This document shows, piece after piece, positions 16,022 through 23,907 of a DNA stretch of 38,090 nt. Made by a program: the position numbers and the translations under genes. This DNA is from JBBQXY01 sp051004815 (GTDB lineage: Bacteria > Chloroflexota > Ktedonobacteria > Ktedonobacterales > Ktedonobacteraceae): the NCBI GenBank assembly GCA_051004815.1, contig JBPCJY010000143.1:1-38090 (forward strand). Reading direction: 5' to 3'. The notes beneath the pieces were generated by a model. That model was not told the origin of the DNA and made no database searches. It saw nothing but the letters and a program-made list of their open reading frames with translations. Positions within the stretch are counted from its first letter, which is position 1, and each line of letters starts with the position of its first letter.

Positions 16022-16045
16022 GGGTGCAATGAATTGCACTCCTAC
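16022..16045. repeat. REP-like palindrome (GGGTGCAAT type)
   Basis: GGGTGCAATGAATTGCACTCC followed by TAC; the minus strand reads GTAGGAGTGCAATTCATTG and continues CACCC. It occupies the short gap between the M24 gene and the E2 gene, and is the fourth location of this family in the minus-strand operon. Confidence 0.7.
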
Positions 16046-17334
16046 ATTGCGTTCAAATTGGATTGTGACTCGCGGATTGTAGGCAAGGGACCGTCGGTGG
16101 TGTAATAGCGAACCCCTGCTACAAGTAATTTCTCGGCTGGGAAACGAGTTATGACCTCGCAGCCGTTCTTGGTGACGATCAATTGTTCCTCGATGCGGGC
16201 CGCTGACCAACCATCAGAAGCGGGCCAGAAGGTCTCAAGGGCAAAGACCATGCCCTCTTTAATCACTTCGGGGTGGTCAAGAGAGACCAGACGGCTGAAA
16301 ATGGGCTTTTCCCAGATGGACAGACCGACGCCGTGTCCATATTGGAGCGCGAAAGCGGCCTCTTCATTGGGGAACCCGAATTCTTCCGCTTTCGGCCATA
16401 GCTTTACCACATCAGCGGTGGTTACGCCCGGTTTAATCGCTGCGATAGCCTGATCCAATATATCGCGGCAGTGGATGTAAGCATCGACTTGAGACTGTGA
16501 AGCACTGCCCACGGCAAAGGTGCGGTAGTAGCAGGTGCGATAGCCATTGTAGCTATGCAGTATATCGAAATATGCCGGGTCGCCGGGTCGCAAAGCGCGA
16601 TCGGTGTAAACATGTGGGTGAGGGCTACACCGTTCGCCTGAAATAGCATTGACGCCTTCGACATGCTCCGAACCCAGATCATAGAGCACCTTGCTGACCA
16701 ATCCAACACACTCGTTCTCACGTAATCCGGGTCTCAAGGCGCGGTAGAGTTCATCATAGGCGGCATCTACCATCATACAAGCGGTAGCCAGTAACGTGAT
16801 TTCATCCTGGGTTTTGATTAAACGAGCCTGTTGCATGAGTTGTTGTCCATCAACTACTTTGATGCCTTCGGCTTGCAGTGCGAAAAGCACTGGTAGTTCG
16901 ATAACATCTACCCCAATCGGCTCGTGGAGTAAGCCGCGTTCCTCAAGTTCGATACGAATCTTTCTTGCTACATCTTCGGCGCGACCGGATTCAGGTGACA
17001 TTGCGCCGCGTTGGGTAGAGATGCCAGCGCGGGAACGTTCTCCTAGCCACGGGCAATACAGTTGATGGTGCCGCGCTGCTGAGCCAAAGTCCCACATGAT
17101 TGGCTCATCATCCTGTGGTAACAGTGAGAAGCGAGCCAGTTTATCCATTGCCCAGGTGCCGATATGGGTAGCGGTGATGTAGCGAATATTGTTCATGTCG
17201 AAACAGAGTAATGCACCCATCTCCGACTCTTTGAGTAAACGTTTGATACGGGAAAGGCGTTCTGTACGGAGCCGTTCAAGGTTTACACGCTCTTCCCAGT
17301 CTACACCCATCAAACCATAGGTTTTGATCGCCAT
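16042..17334 (-). CDS. M24-family enzyme, DddP/aminopeptidase P-like
   Basis: A 430-residue pita-bread enzyme. The N-terminal domain contains LLCFDMNNIRYITATHIGTW, a pattern shared with the DddP (DMSP lyase) and creatinase branch rather than ordinary proline peptidases. In the catalytic domain the first Asp ligand is kept (AYFDILHSYNGY), the second Asp position is Cys (GYRTCYYRTF), His is kept (GHGVGLSIWEKP) and both Glu are kept (ALETFWP and RIEEQL). It may therefore bind metal in an altered way. It probably hydrolyses or lyses a small catabolic intermediate. AAGGAG precedes the start. It sits between E1beta and E2, splitting the dehydrogenase genes. Confidence 0.86.
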   Translation of the reverse strand: MAIKTYGLMGVDWEERVNLERLRTERLSRIKRLLKESEMGALLCFDMNNIRYITATHIGTWAMDKLARFSLLPQDDEPIMWDFGSAARHHQLYCPWLGERSRAGISTQRGAMSPESGRAEDVARKIRIELEERGLLHEPIGVDVIELPVLFALQAEGIKVVDGQQLMQQARLIKTQDEITLLATACMMVDAAYDELYRALRPGLRENECVGLVSKVLYDLGSEHVEGVNAISGERCSPHPHVYTDRALRPGDPAYFDILHSYNGYRTCYYRTFAVGSASQSQVDAYIHCRDILDQAIAAIKPGVTTADVVKLWPKAEEFGFPNEEAAFALQYGHGVGLSIWEKPIFSRLVSLDHPEVIKEGMVFALETFWPASDGWSAARIEEQLIVTKNGCEVITRFPAEKLLVAGVRYYTTDGPLPTIRESQSNLNAM

Positions 17335-17385
17335 GACTATTCTCCTTCATTAGAAAGTTTCGTCAGGAACATTTCGTCAAAGAGC

Positions 17386-18411
17386 TTAGACTCGTCCACA
17401 CAAGGTTTTCGCAACATCCATGACGGTTGTGGCAGTGGGAACGGTCACATCTTCCAGAACCGGCGAGAATGGCACCGGAACATCCATTGCGCCCATACGT
17501 TTGACGGGGGCGTCAAGGTAGTAGAAAGCTCCATCGGCGATTACTGCCGCGATTTCTGCCGTCACGCCATAGCGTTCGTAGCCTTCATCAATAACGATGG
17601 CGCGGCTGGTTTTCCGTGCGGATTCGATTAGTGTGTTTTTATCGAGCGGAAAGGTGGTACGAGGATCAATCACTTCGGCACTGATCCCGATGGCGACCAA
17701 CTTCTCCGCCGCTTCCAAAGCGATCTGTACCATACTACTTGTCGCAACGAGGGTGATATCGGTGCCTGTGCGTTTAATATCCGCGACGCCAAACGGGATC
17801 GTGTAATCTTCCTCGGGAACTGGCCCTTTGAGCTGGTACATCATTTTGTCTTCAAAAAAGATGACGGGGTTCTCATCGCGAATAGCCGTTTTCAGTAGCC
17901 CTTTGGCGTCGTAGGGAGTCGAGGGTAGTACGACCTTCAAGCCGGGAACATGACTGACCCAGGCATGGAGGCTCTGGCTATGTTGTGCGGCTGTACGACG
18001 AGTGGCACCCATGGTGGTACGCACAACCAGGGGTACTTTGAGTTTACCACCGGACATATAATGGACCTTGGCAGCCTGGTTTACGATCTGATCCATGGCC
18101 AAGGCGATAAAATCACCAAACATGATATCAACAATGGGGCGCATGCCTGTCATTGCTCCGCCTACACCCAGACCTGTGATGCCGGCTTCAGAAATGGGGG
18201 TATCGATCACACGCGTGGTGCCAAACTCCTCGACCAAACCGGAGAGTACTTTGAACGGCGTGCCAGCCTCCGCTACATCTTCGCCCATGATGAAAACACG
18301 CGGGTCGCGGCGCATTTCTTCGGCCAAGGCTTCACGAATAGCCTGACCAAGCGTTATCACGCGCACGCCCTGTCCAGTATGACTCATAGTGGTACTACTC
18401 GGCATAGACAT
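17386..18411 (-). CDS. 2-oxoacid dehydrogenase E1 component, beta subunit (acetoin/pyruvate type)
   Basis: The 341-residue protein has the E1beta hallmarks ITLGQAIREALAEEM, VFIMGEDVAEAGTPFKV, the block FGTTRVIDTPISEAGITG and GATRRTAAQHSQSLHAW, and a C-terminal transketolase-like domain with VIDPRTTFPLD. It forms the heterotetrameric, ThDP-dependent E1 with the alpha subunit encoded immediately upstream. The start at 18411 overlaps the E1alpha end by 17 bases and has GAGGT upstream; ATG 18387 is a possible shorter start. The substrate class could be acetoin, pyruvate or another short 2-oxo compound. Confidence 0.92.
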   Translation of the reverse strand: MSMPSSTTMSHTGQGVRVITLGQAIREALAEEMRRDPRVFIMGEDVAEAGTPFKVLSGLVEEFGTTRVIDTPISEAGITGLGVGGAMTGMRPIVDIMFGDFIALAMDQIVNQAAKVHYMSGGKLKVPLVVRTTMGATRRTAAQHSQSLHAWVSHVPGLKVVLPSTPYDAKGLLKTAIRDENPVIFFEDKMMYQLKGPVPEEDYTIPFGVADIKRTGTDITLVATSSMVQIALEAAEKLVAIGISAEVIDPRTTFPLDKNTLIESARKTSRAIVIDEGYERYGVTAEIAAVIADGAFYYLDAPVKRMGAMDVPVPFSPVLEDVTVPTATTVMDVAKTLCGRV

Positions 18412-19411
18412 CTTTATCAACCTCGCTTGGATCTGGATAGGGAGCGTCAAGAGCAAATTGTTCTCCCGCTTCGATTTCGGCTTGCACCTGTTGCTCGATC
18501 TGCTTAAACGTTTGGCTATCAGCCATTTTCTGTTCGATGAGCCAGGATGCAAGCAGTTGCAGTGGGTCGCGCTGGGTCTTCCAATGCTCTTCCTCTTCTT
18601 TGGAACGGTAGTAAGCTCGCTGAATGTCACCAACATGGTGTCCATGATAACGGTAGGTATCGCACAGCATAAAACTTGGCCCCTCGCCCCGACGAGCGCG
18701 TGCAACCATGCGTTGCGCGGTGGCATAAATGATGCGAACATCTTGCCCATCTACCTGTTCAGCCGGAATACCAAAGGCTTTGGCTCTGGAGATAATCTCA
18801 CCCGCGGTCGTCTCGGAGTAATGGGTGTATTCGTTATAGAGATTGTTCTCACAAAGGTAGATGATAGGGAGTTTCCACAGTGAAGCCATATTCATGACTT
18901 CGTACAATGCTCCCTGACCGAGCGCACCATCACCAAAGAAACAAACCGTTACCTGATCGCTGCCACGCATCTTGCTTGACATGGCTGCGCCTGTAGCAAT
19001 ACCCGCGCTCCCGCCTACAATGGCATTCGCACCGAGATTACCCGTATCCTGATCGGCAATATGCATGGAACCGCCTTTGCCATGACAGTAGCCAGCAGCT
19101 TTACCGAGTAGTTCAGCGAACATACGGTCAACCGAGGCTCCTTTTGCCAGGCAGTGTCCGTGTCCACGATGCGTACTCGTGATATAGTCGTCGCGCCTCA
19201 ACGCTTGACACATACCTACCGCGATAGCTTCTTCCCCAACGTACAGGTGGGCCAGGCCAGGCATTTTGGCAGTGAGATAGAGTTGATTGACATGCTCTTC
19301 AAAAATACGGATTTTCAGCATTTGCTCGTACAACAGCAACCAACGGGCTTGCTCGCCATCTCCTGTAGATGCCGCTGCATCAATGGAGTTGGATGTTTCA
19401 GGTTGTAACAT
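18395..19411 (-). CDS. 2-oxoacid dehydrogenase E1 component, alpha subunit (acetoin/pyruvate type)
   Basis: The 338-residue protein contains the ThDP-binding motif GDGALGQGALYE (160-171) ending in CENN (187-190), plus STHRGHGHCLAKG and GKGGSMHI, all typical of AcoA/PdhA-type E1alpha. A YRYHGHHVGD segment follows, where the phosphorylation loop lies in mitochondrial relatives. It decarboxylates the 2-oxo substrate with E1beta. GGAGAAG precedes the ATG. The gene follows the reductase gene with a 16-base gap, so the two are almost surely cotranscribed. Confidence 0.93.
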   Translation of the reverse strand: MLQPETSNSIDAAASTGDGEQARWLLLYEQMLKIRIFEEHVNQLYLTAKMPGLAHLYVGEEAIAVGMCQALRRDDYITSTHRGHGHCLAKGASVDRMFAELLGKAAGYCHGKGGSMHIADQDTGNLGANAIVGGSAGIATGAAMSSKMRGSDQVTVCFFGDGALGQGALYEVMNMASLWKLPIIYLCENNLYNEYTHYSETTAGEIISRAKAFGIPAEQVDGQDVRIIYATAQRMVARARRGEGPSFMLCDTYRYHGHHVGDIQRAYYRSKEEEEHWKTQRDPLQLLASWLIEQKMADSQTFKQIEQQVQAEIEAGEQFALDAPYPDPSEVDKDVYAE

Positions 19412-19427
19412 ATACTTCTCCAGAGAG

Positions 19428-20309
19428 TTACAAGTCCATACCGGACATACTGGCTAGAACCTTATACACAATAGCGAAATCCTGCTTCGCGAGGCCCATG
19501 GCGCGGGCGGCGGTGAGGATCTGATTACTGAGCGCGACGGTTGGCAATGCAACATCGAGTTCCCTACCCAGTTCCTCAGCCAGAAGCATGTCTTTCTGCA
19601 TCATGTTCACATTGAACCAGGCTTCTTCCGGCATATTGAGAATGAAGGGGGTGCGATACTTCAGAGAAGGGGAGGCGATGACACTGTTGAGCATAACTTC
19701 AAGCGCGGTCTCAATTGGGATGCCACCTTTCACTGCCAGGAAAAGTCCTTCATAAAAGCCCATGAGTTGTACTTGAAGATTAAGGTTGATGGCTATTTTC
19801 ATAAGGACGGCTTTGCCATTTTCGCCAACGTAATTCACTTTTGGGCCGATGGCGAGCAAAATAGGTTTGACCTGTTCAAAAGCGGCCTCATCTCCACCTA
19901 CCATGAGAGACAGATTGCCCTGTTCGAGCGTAATAACGCTGCCTGACACCGGAGAGTCGAGCATGCTTGCACCTTTGGCGGCTACTTTAGTTGAAAGGTG
20001 GCGTGAAGCCGCGGGGCTGACAGTGCTCATGTCTATAAATATTTTATTTTTGCCTAGACCTGCCAGTATACCGTCAGGGCCCTCAAATACCTGGTGCAGT
20101 GCCTCCGTATTGGTGACCATGGTAAACACTACATCTGCTGCTTCCGCAACGGCGCGGGGGGATTCACCCCAGAGCATGCCAGCATCTAAGAGCCACTGCG
20201 CCCTGGCCTTGGTACGATTATAGCCAGTAACCGTGTGGCCAGCATCGAGTAGCCGCTTTGTTACACGACTGCCCATGGCTCCTAATCCGATAAATCCTAG
20301 CTTAGCCAT
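19428..20309 (-). CDS. 3-hydroxyisobutyrate dehydrogenase-family NAD(P)-dependent reductase
   Basis: The 293-residue beta-hydroxyacid dehydrogenase has the nucleotide-binding motif GFIGLGAMG (5-13), the substrate motif DSPVSGSVITLEQG (118-131) and catalytic K171 with N175 in the GKAVLMKIAINLN block. Relatives act on 3-hydroxyisobutyrate, tartronate semialdehyde, 2-(hydroxymethyl)glutarate or gamma-hydroxybutyrate; the exact substrate is not readable. The start at 20309 has GGAGGT upstream, better than an ATG 39 bases earlier that runs into the regulator gene. It follows the GntR gene by 39 bases. Confidence 0.9.
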   Translation of the reverse strand: MAKLGFIGLGAMGSRVTKRLLDAGHTVTGYNRTKARAQWLLDAGMLWGESPRAVAEAADVVFTMVTNTEALHQVFEGPDGILAGLGKNKIFIDMSTVSPAASRHLSTKVAAKGASMLDSPVSGSVITLEQGNLSLMVGGDEAAFEQVKPILLAIGPKVNYVGENGKAVLMKIAINLNLQVQLMGFYEGLFLAVKGGIPIETALEVMLNSVIASPSLKYRTPFILNMPEEAWFNVNMMQKDMLLAEELGRELDVALPTVALSNQILTAARAMGLAKQDFAIVYKVLASMSGMDL

Positions 20310-20348
20310 AACTACCTCCAAGTGGATGAAGCGGAAAATATTGGACAA

Positions 20349-21059
20349 CTATCCTTTTTGAACGGTAGCGGCGTACACGTCCTCGCGAACCTGCTGTAAG
20401 TGAGAACGCATAGCCGCTCGAGCGGCTTCGGGATCGCGCCTGATAATGCTTTCGAGAATGCGCCTGTGATGTATTTGCCCTCGCTGGGGACCACCTTCAA
20501 CTTCAAAGATTTGTTTGCGCTGCTCACTGAGCAGGTTAACAATAGAATTAATCAGGATAATAATGAGGGCATTCTGTGTCGCCTGGGCCAGGGCCTCGTG
20601 AAAAATATTATCAGCGACAATGAATGCATCTGCATCGTTCAGGCTTTGATCCATAGCGTCTATTGCCAGACGCATGACGGAAATTTCTTTTTCTGTCGTG
20701 CGGGCGGCAGCCAGGGCTGCAATCTCAATCTCAAGGATTGTGCGGAATTCAACGAGACTATCTGAGCCACCAATCTCGCCTAACTTCAATTTCATCATCA
20801 GACCAATAGAGTTTTGCATAGCCGCGCTGGCACCGTCTATGACAATGGTACCTCTACCGGGACGCATATCGACGAGTCCCTTCTGCGCAAGAATTTTCAT
20901 TGCTTCACGCACTGCTGTTCGGCTCACCCGAAACTGTTCAGCCAGTTCACGTTCAGTTGGTAAACGATCACCTTTGCGTAGTTCACCATCCAGAATGCGT
21001 TTTTCAATTTGCTCAGCTACACGCTCAAAAACCTTGGCTGAATGAATGGGAACGTACAT
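20349..21059 (-). CDS. GntR-family transcriptional regulator, FadR subfamily
   Basis: The 236-residue protein has an N-terminal winged helix (about 5-75: GDRLPTERELAEQFRVSRTAVREAMKILAQ) and an all-helical FCD ligand domain from about 95 with the metal/ligand residues Asp and His in ADNIFHEAL, IHHRRIL and MRSHL. FCD regulators commonly sense organic acids of the pathway they control. It is first in the 14-gene minus-strand run and divergent from the molybdenum hydroxylase gene, so it probably regulates both. An alternative GTG start at 21083 has GAGGG upstream. Candidate operators lie at 21139-21149 and 21349-21359. Confidence 0.91.
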   Translation of the reverse strand: MYVPIHSAKVFERVAEQIEKRILDGELRKGDRLPTERELAEQFRVSRTAVREAMKILAQKGLVDMRPGRGTIVIDGASAAMQNSIGLMMKLKLGEIGGSDSLVEFRTILEIEIAALAAARTTEKEISVMRLAIDAMDQSLNDADAFIVADNIFHEALAQATQNALIIILINSIVNLLSEQRKQIFEVEGGPQRGQIHHRRILESIIRRDPEAARAAMRSHLQQVREDVYAATVQKG

Positions 21060-21138
21060 ATTTGGATTTTCCTTGGTCGTCACACTACATTGCCCTCAGT
21101 AATATTGCGTAGATTGCACTTGTGATATGATTGCCCTT

Positions 21139-21149
21139 TCATCATACCA
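21139..21149 (-). promoter_or_regulatory. Candidate GntR operator overlapping the regulator promoter
   Basis: On the minus strand this reads TTGGTATGATGAAAGG. TTGGTA can serve as the -35 of a TTGGTA-17-TATCAC promoter firing toward the gntR gene, so a bound repressor would block it. The TGGTATGA core resembles the FadR-subfamily consensus (TGGTNNNACCA half-site style), recalled from family knowledge. Confidence 0.55.
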
Positions 21150-21323
21150 AACTTATCCTTGTAAGTCAAGCATTTCGTCTTTATACAGAGCCCGTGAATT
21201 ATTGCCAGGGTCATAGCCATGGTGGCCGCGAGGGTCGCCCCTATCATAGGACGTGCATGGAAGCGCGTTTATTGATATATAGCAATGGGCTAGTTCGCTG
21301 TTTCTTTTTAATCCAAATGGTAC

Positions 21324-21329
21324 TATAAT
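21324..21329 (+). promoter_or_regulatory. Possible -10 element (TATAAT) for the molybdenum hydroxylase gene
   Basis: A perfect TATAAT hexamer lies 92 bases upstream of the start codon. The -35 region (TTTCTT at 21301-21306, 17-bp spacing) is weak, as might be expected if an activator is needed. Confidence 0.45.
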
Positions 21330-21348
21330 TGACGCGCCAGAGTTTAAA

Positions 21349-21359
21349 TGGTATGATGA
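21349..21359 (+). promoter_or_regulatory. Candidate GntR operator downstream of the molybdenum hydroxylase promoter
   Basis: ATGGTATGATGAATGG on the plus strand is the inverted partner of the site at 21139; 11 bases TGGTATGATGA are identical and the flanks also agree. It lies about 20 bases after a TATAAT hexamer, where a repressor could block elongation or initiation. Confidence 0.55.
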
Positions 21360-21420
21360 ATGGACAATGTTTTTCAGTGCTAATGTTGCAGAGAAGTTCA
21401 AGTAGAGAAGTAGATGCACC

Positions 21421-23835
21421 ATGAAAGAGCGTGCTCAAACAACAGGATTTGAACGCCGCAGAGAAGATTACGGCTCCATTACTGGTCATTCTCGCTATGT
21501 TGATGATCGAAGACCTCTGCCGGGACGGAAGCCAGTGCTGCATATGGTTGTCGTGCGCAGTGTGTATGCGCACGCACAGATAACGAAGATCCAACTTGAT
21601 GCAGCACGAGCACTACCGGGAGTTATTGCGGCCTTTGAGGGTGCTGAGTTGGTGGGTGGAATGCCTACACTGGATACTATCCCTGTAGCGGGATTGAGAA
21701 AGCCGGAACGCCGTCCTCTCGCAGTGGGACGCGTGCGTTATGTTGGAGATCCGGTAGCAGTTATTTTAGCCGAGAGTCTCTCCAGCGCGGAGGATGCACT
21801 TGATCTGGTTGACATTGACTATAACGTGCTGCCCGCGGTGACAGATGCAGAAGCTGCGCTTGAAGCGGACGCGCCTCGACTCTATGATGAGCTTGATTCC
21901 AATGTTGCTTTTACACAACATACAAGTGGCGGCGATATAGATGCCGCTTTTGCACACGCTGATCGCACTATCCACTTGCGACTCGTCAATCAGAGGCTTG
22001 CGCCAAGCTCGCTTGAGCCGCGTGCATGTCTCTTCGATTTCGACGCGTCCAGCGGCGAACTGTCAGCCTGGCTATCGACACAATCGGTCTTCCGAGCGAG
22101 AGATACGCTAGCAACGTATTTGGGTATTGAGCGCAATCGTATTCATATCTACAACGCTGATGTGGGAGGAGCCTTTGGAGCTAAATCCAATTTCCTGGGC
22201 GAGGAGATCATCGCGGCATTACTGGCCGTGAAATTCAGGCGACCTGTCAAGTGGATCGAGCAACGAAATGAAAATTTGCAGGCGCAATCACAGGGGCGTG
22301 GACAGATAAATTACGTTGAGGCTGCCTTTCAGAACGATGGTACGCTGCTTGGGCTGCGCGTTCGCTCGGTTGCTGACCTGGGGGCATTTCTTACCTATGC
22401 GACAGCAATGGTACCTGGTCGCACGCCATCGATGCTGTGTGGGCCATACCGTGTGCAGGCAATAGAAAGCCAGATGATAGGTGTTTTCACCAACAAAGTG
22501 ACGACCGCACCTTATCGAGGTGCTGGGCGACCAGAAGCTACCTATATCCTCGAACGCACGATGGATAGGATTGCCCACGAACTGGGCCTTGATCCGGCAG
22601 AGGTGCGTCTCCGCAATTTTATTGCGCCACAAGCATTCCCTCATACAACAGTAACCGGAATTGTGTATGATAGCGGCAATTATTTGGCTGGCTTAGAGCT
22701 TGCATTGGCATTAGGGAATTATGCAGATTGGCGTATGAAACAACAGCAATACCGCGCTACTGCTAACACTAAACTGCTGGGGATTGGCCTCGCTTCTTTT
22801 ATCGAATTATCGGGTGATGCTGTTCCACCCAGGGGTAGTACAGCACATGAAGCTGCTACTGTCCGCATACGCCGCGATGGCACTGTGCTAATTCAGTCAG
22901 GTGTCGCCCACAATGGGCAGGGCCACTTTACAGCCTTTGCTCAAATTGCGGCAACCGTCATGAATATGTCCGCAGAGCAGATAGAAGTTCGTATGAATAA
23001 TAGCGACCTGCCCGGTTATAGTATTGGCACGTATAGCAGCCGTATCACTCAGATGGCGGGGTCAGCCGTGTATTTGGCAACGGAAGCGGTGAAAGAAAAA
23101 GCCTTGCAGCTTGCGTCCCATGTTTTGGAAGCCGCGCCCGCCGATCTGATGATAGAGCATGGGCAAGTCGTAGTGCGCGGTACTCCAACACGCGCTGTCT
23201 CGCTCGGCAAACTCGCCCTCATGGTTGAAGAGCAGCCAGAACTCATCGCTCGTGAAGCACCCAATCCCGCGAATGGTACACCTATTGAAGGGCTTGCTGC
23301 CTGGCACGATTTCAGTGCGCCCGGTGCTACCTACTCCTCTGGTACACATCTTGCCGTCGTCGAAATAGACCCTGAAACTGGCGAGATACATGTACAGAAA
23401 TATGTCGCGGTGGATGATTGTGGGCGTGTGCTGAATCACTATCTGGTCGAGGCACAGATACATGGAAGTCTGGCGCAAGGCATCAGCCAGGCACTCTATG
23501 AAGAAGTTATCTATGATGCGGAAGGGCAGATACTCAGTGGCAGTTTGATGGATTATGCCATGCCGAATGCAGGTATGGTACCCGACTTTGTCACTGATTT
23601 TGTTGAGACACCTTCGCCCTATAATCCGCTAGGGGCGAAAGGTGCTGGCGAATCGGGCTGCATTGGCGCACCGCCTGCTATTGTTAATGCCGTCCTGGAC
23701 GCACTCGCGCCACTCGGTATCAAAACGATAGATATGCCACTCAGGCCAGAGAAAATCTGGACACTGATGCAGGCCGCACAGCAAGGCATACTTGCTCAAT
23801 CTGATTCAGTAGTTTTCCCTTCTCAAATCAAATAA
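21421..23835 (+). CDS. Xanthine dehydrogenase-family molybdenum hydroxylase, large subunit
   Basis: The 804-residue protein is a molybdopterin-binding catalytic subunit of the CoxL/xanthine dehydrogenase family. It has the N-terminal a/b-hammerhead domain with RSVYAHAQI, the pterin motif GGAFGAKS (249-256), the loop APYRGAGR (363-370), and the catalytic Glu744 in GAKGAGESG. The loop is of the AYRGAGR type, not the AYRCSFR type of true aerobic CO dehydrogenase, so a substrate other than CO is likely, such as an N-heterocycle or aldehyde. The FAD (CoxM) and 2Fe-2S (CoxS) subunit genes normally beside it are absent from this window. It is divergent from the gntR operon and followed by an FAD oxidoreductase gene. 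Confidence 0.92.
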   Translation: MKERAQTTGFERRREDYGSITGHSRYVDDRRPLPGRKPVLHMVVVRSVYAHAQITKIQLDAARALPGVIAAFEGAELVGGMPTLDTIPVAGLRKPERRPLAVGRVRYVGDPVAVILAESLSSAEDALDLVDIDYNVLPAVTDAEAALEADAPRLYDELDSNVAFTQHTSGGDIDAAFAHADRTIHLRLVNQRLAPSSLEPRACLFDFDASSGELSAWLSTQSVFRARDTLATYLGIERNRIHIYNADVGGAFGAKSNFLGEEIIAALLAVKFRRPVKWIEQRNENLQAQSQGRGQINYVEAAFQNDGTLLGLRVRSVADLGAFLTYATAMVPGRTPSMLCGPYRVQAIESQMIGVFTNKVTTAPYRGAGRPEATYILERTMDRIAHELGLDPAEVRLRNFIAPQAFPHTTVTGIVYDSGNYLAGLELALALGNYADWRMKQQQYRATANTKLLGIGLASFIELSGDAVPPRGSTAHEAATVRIRRDGTVLIQSGVAHNGQGHFTAFAQIAATVMNMSAEQIEVRMNNSDLPGYSIGTYSSRITQMAGSAVYLATEAVKEKALQLASHVLEAAPADLMIEHGQVVVRGTPTRAVSLGKLALMVEEQPELIAREAPNPANGTPIEGLAAWHDFSAPGATYSSGTHLAVVEIDPETGEIHVQKYVAVDDCGRVLNHYLVEAQIHGSLAQGISQALYEEVIYDAEGQILSGSLMDYAMPNAGMVPDFVTDFVETPSPYNPLGAKGAGESGCIGAPPAIVNAVLDALAPLGIKTIDMPLRPEKIWTLMQAAQQGILAQSDSVVFPSQIK

Positions 23836-23907
23836 TAAAGGGCGTGAACCGCATGCAGATGCAAGCAAAGGAAATTACCGTTATCTATTTCAGCAATGGA
23901 GGCAAGG

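Larger units (their letters stand above)
21060..21420. other. Divergent control region between GntR and molybdenum hydroxylase genes
   Basis: No gene is present in this region. It contains two identical, oppositely oriented 11-bp sites and promoter-like elements for both directions. The central part (21160-21300) shows no recognisable feature; a short open frame there has no family resemblance. Confidence 0.7.

Noticed and set aside
18412..18750. Long N-terminal extension of E1beta
   Set aside because: It lies entirely inside the E1alpha gene in another frame and has no relation to E1beta proteins.
21421..23835. Aerobic carbon monoxide dehydrogenase (coxL)
   Set aside because: The active-site loop is PYRGAGR rather than AYRCSFR and coxM/coxS are missing, so CO oxidation is not supported.
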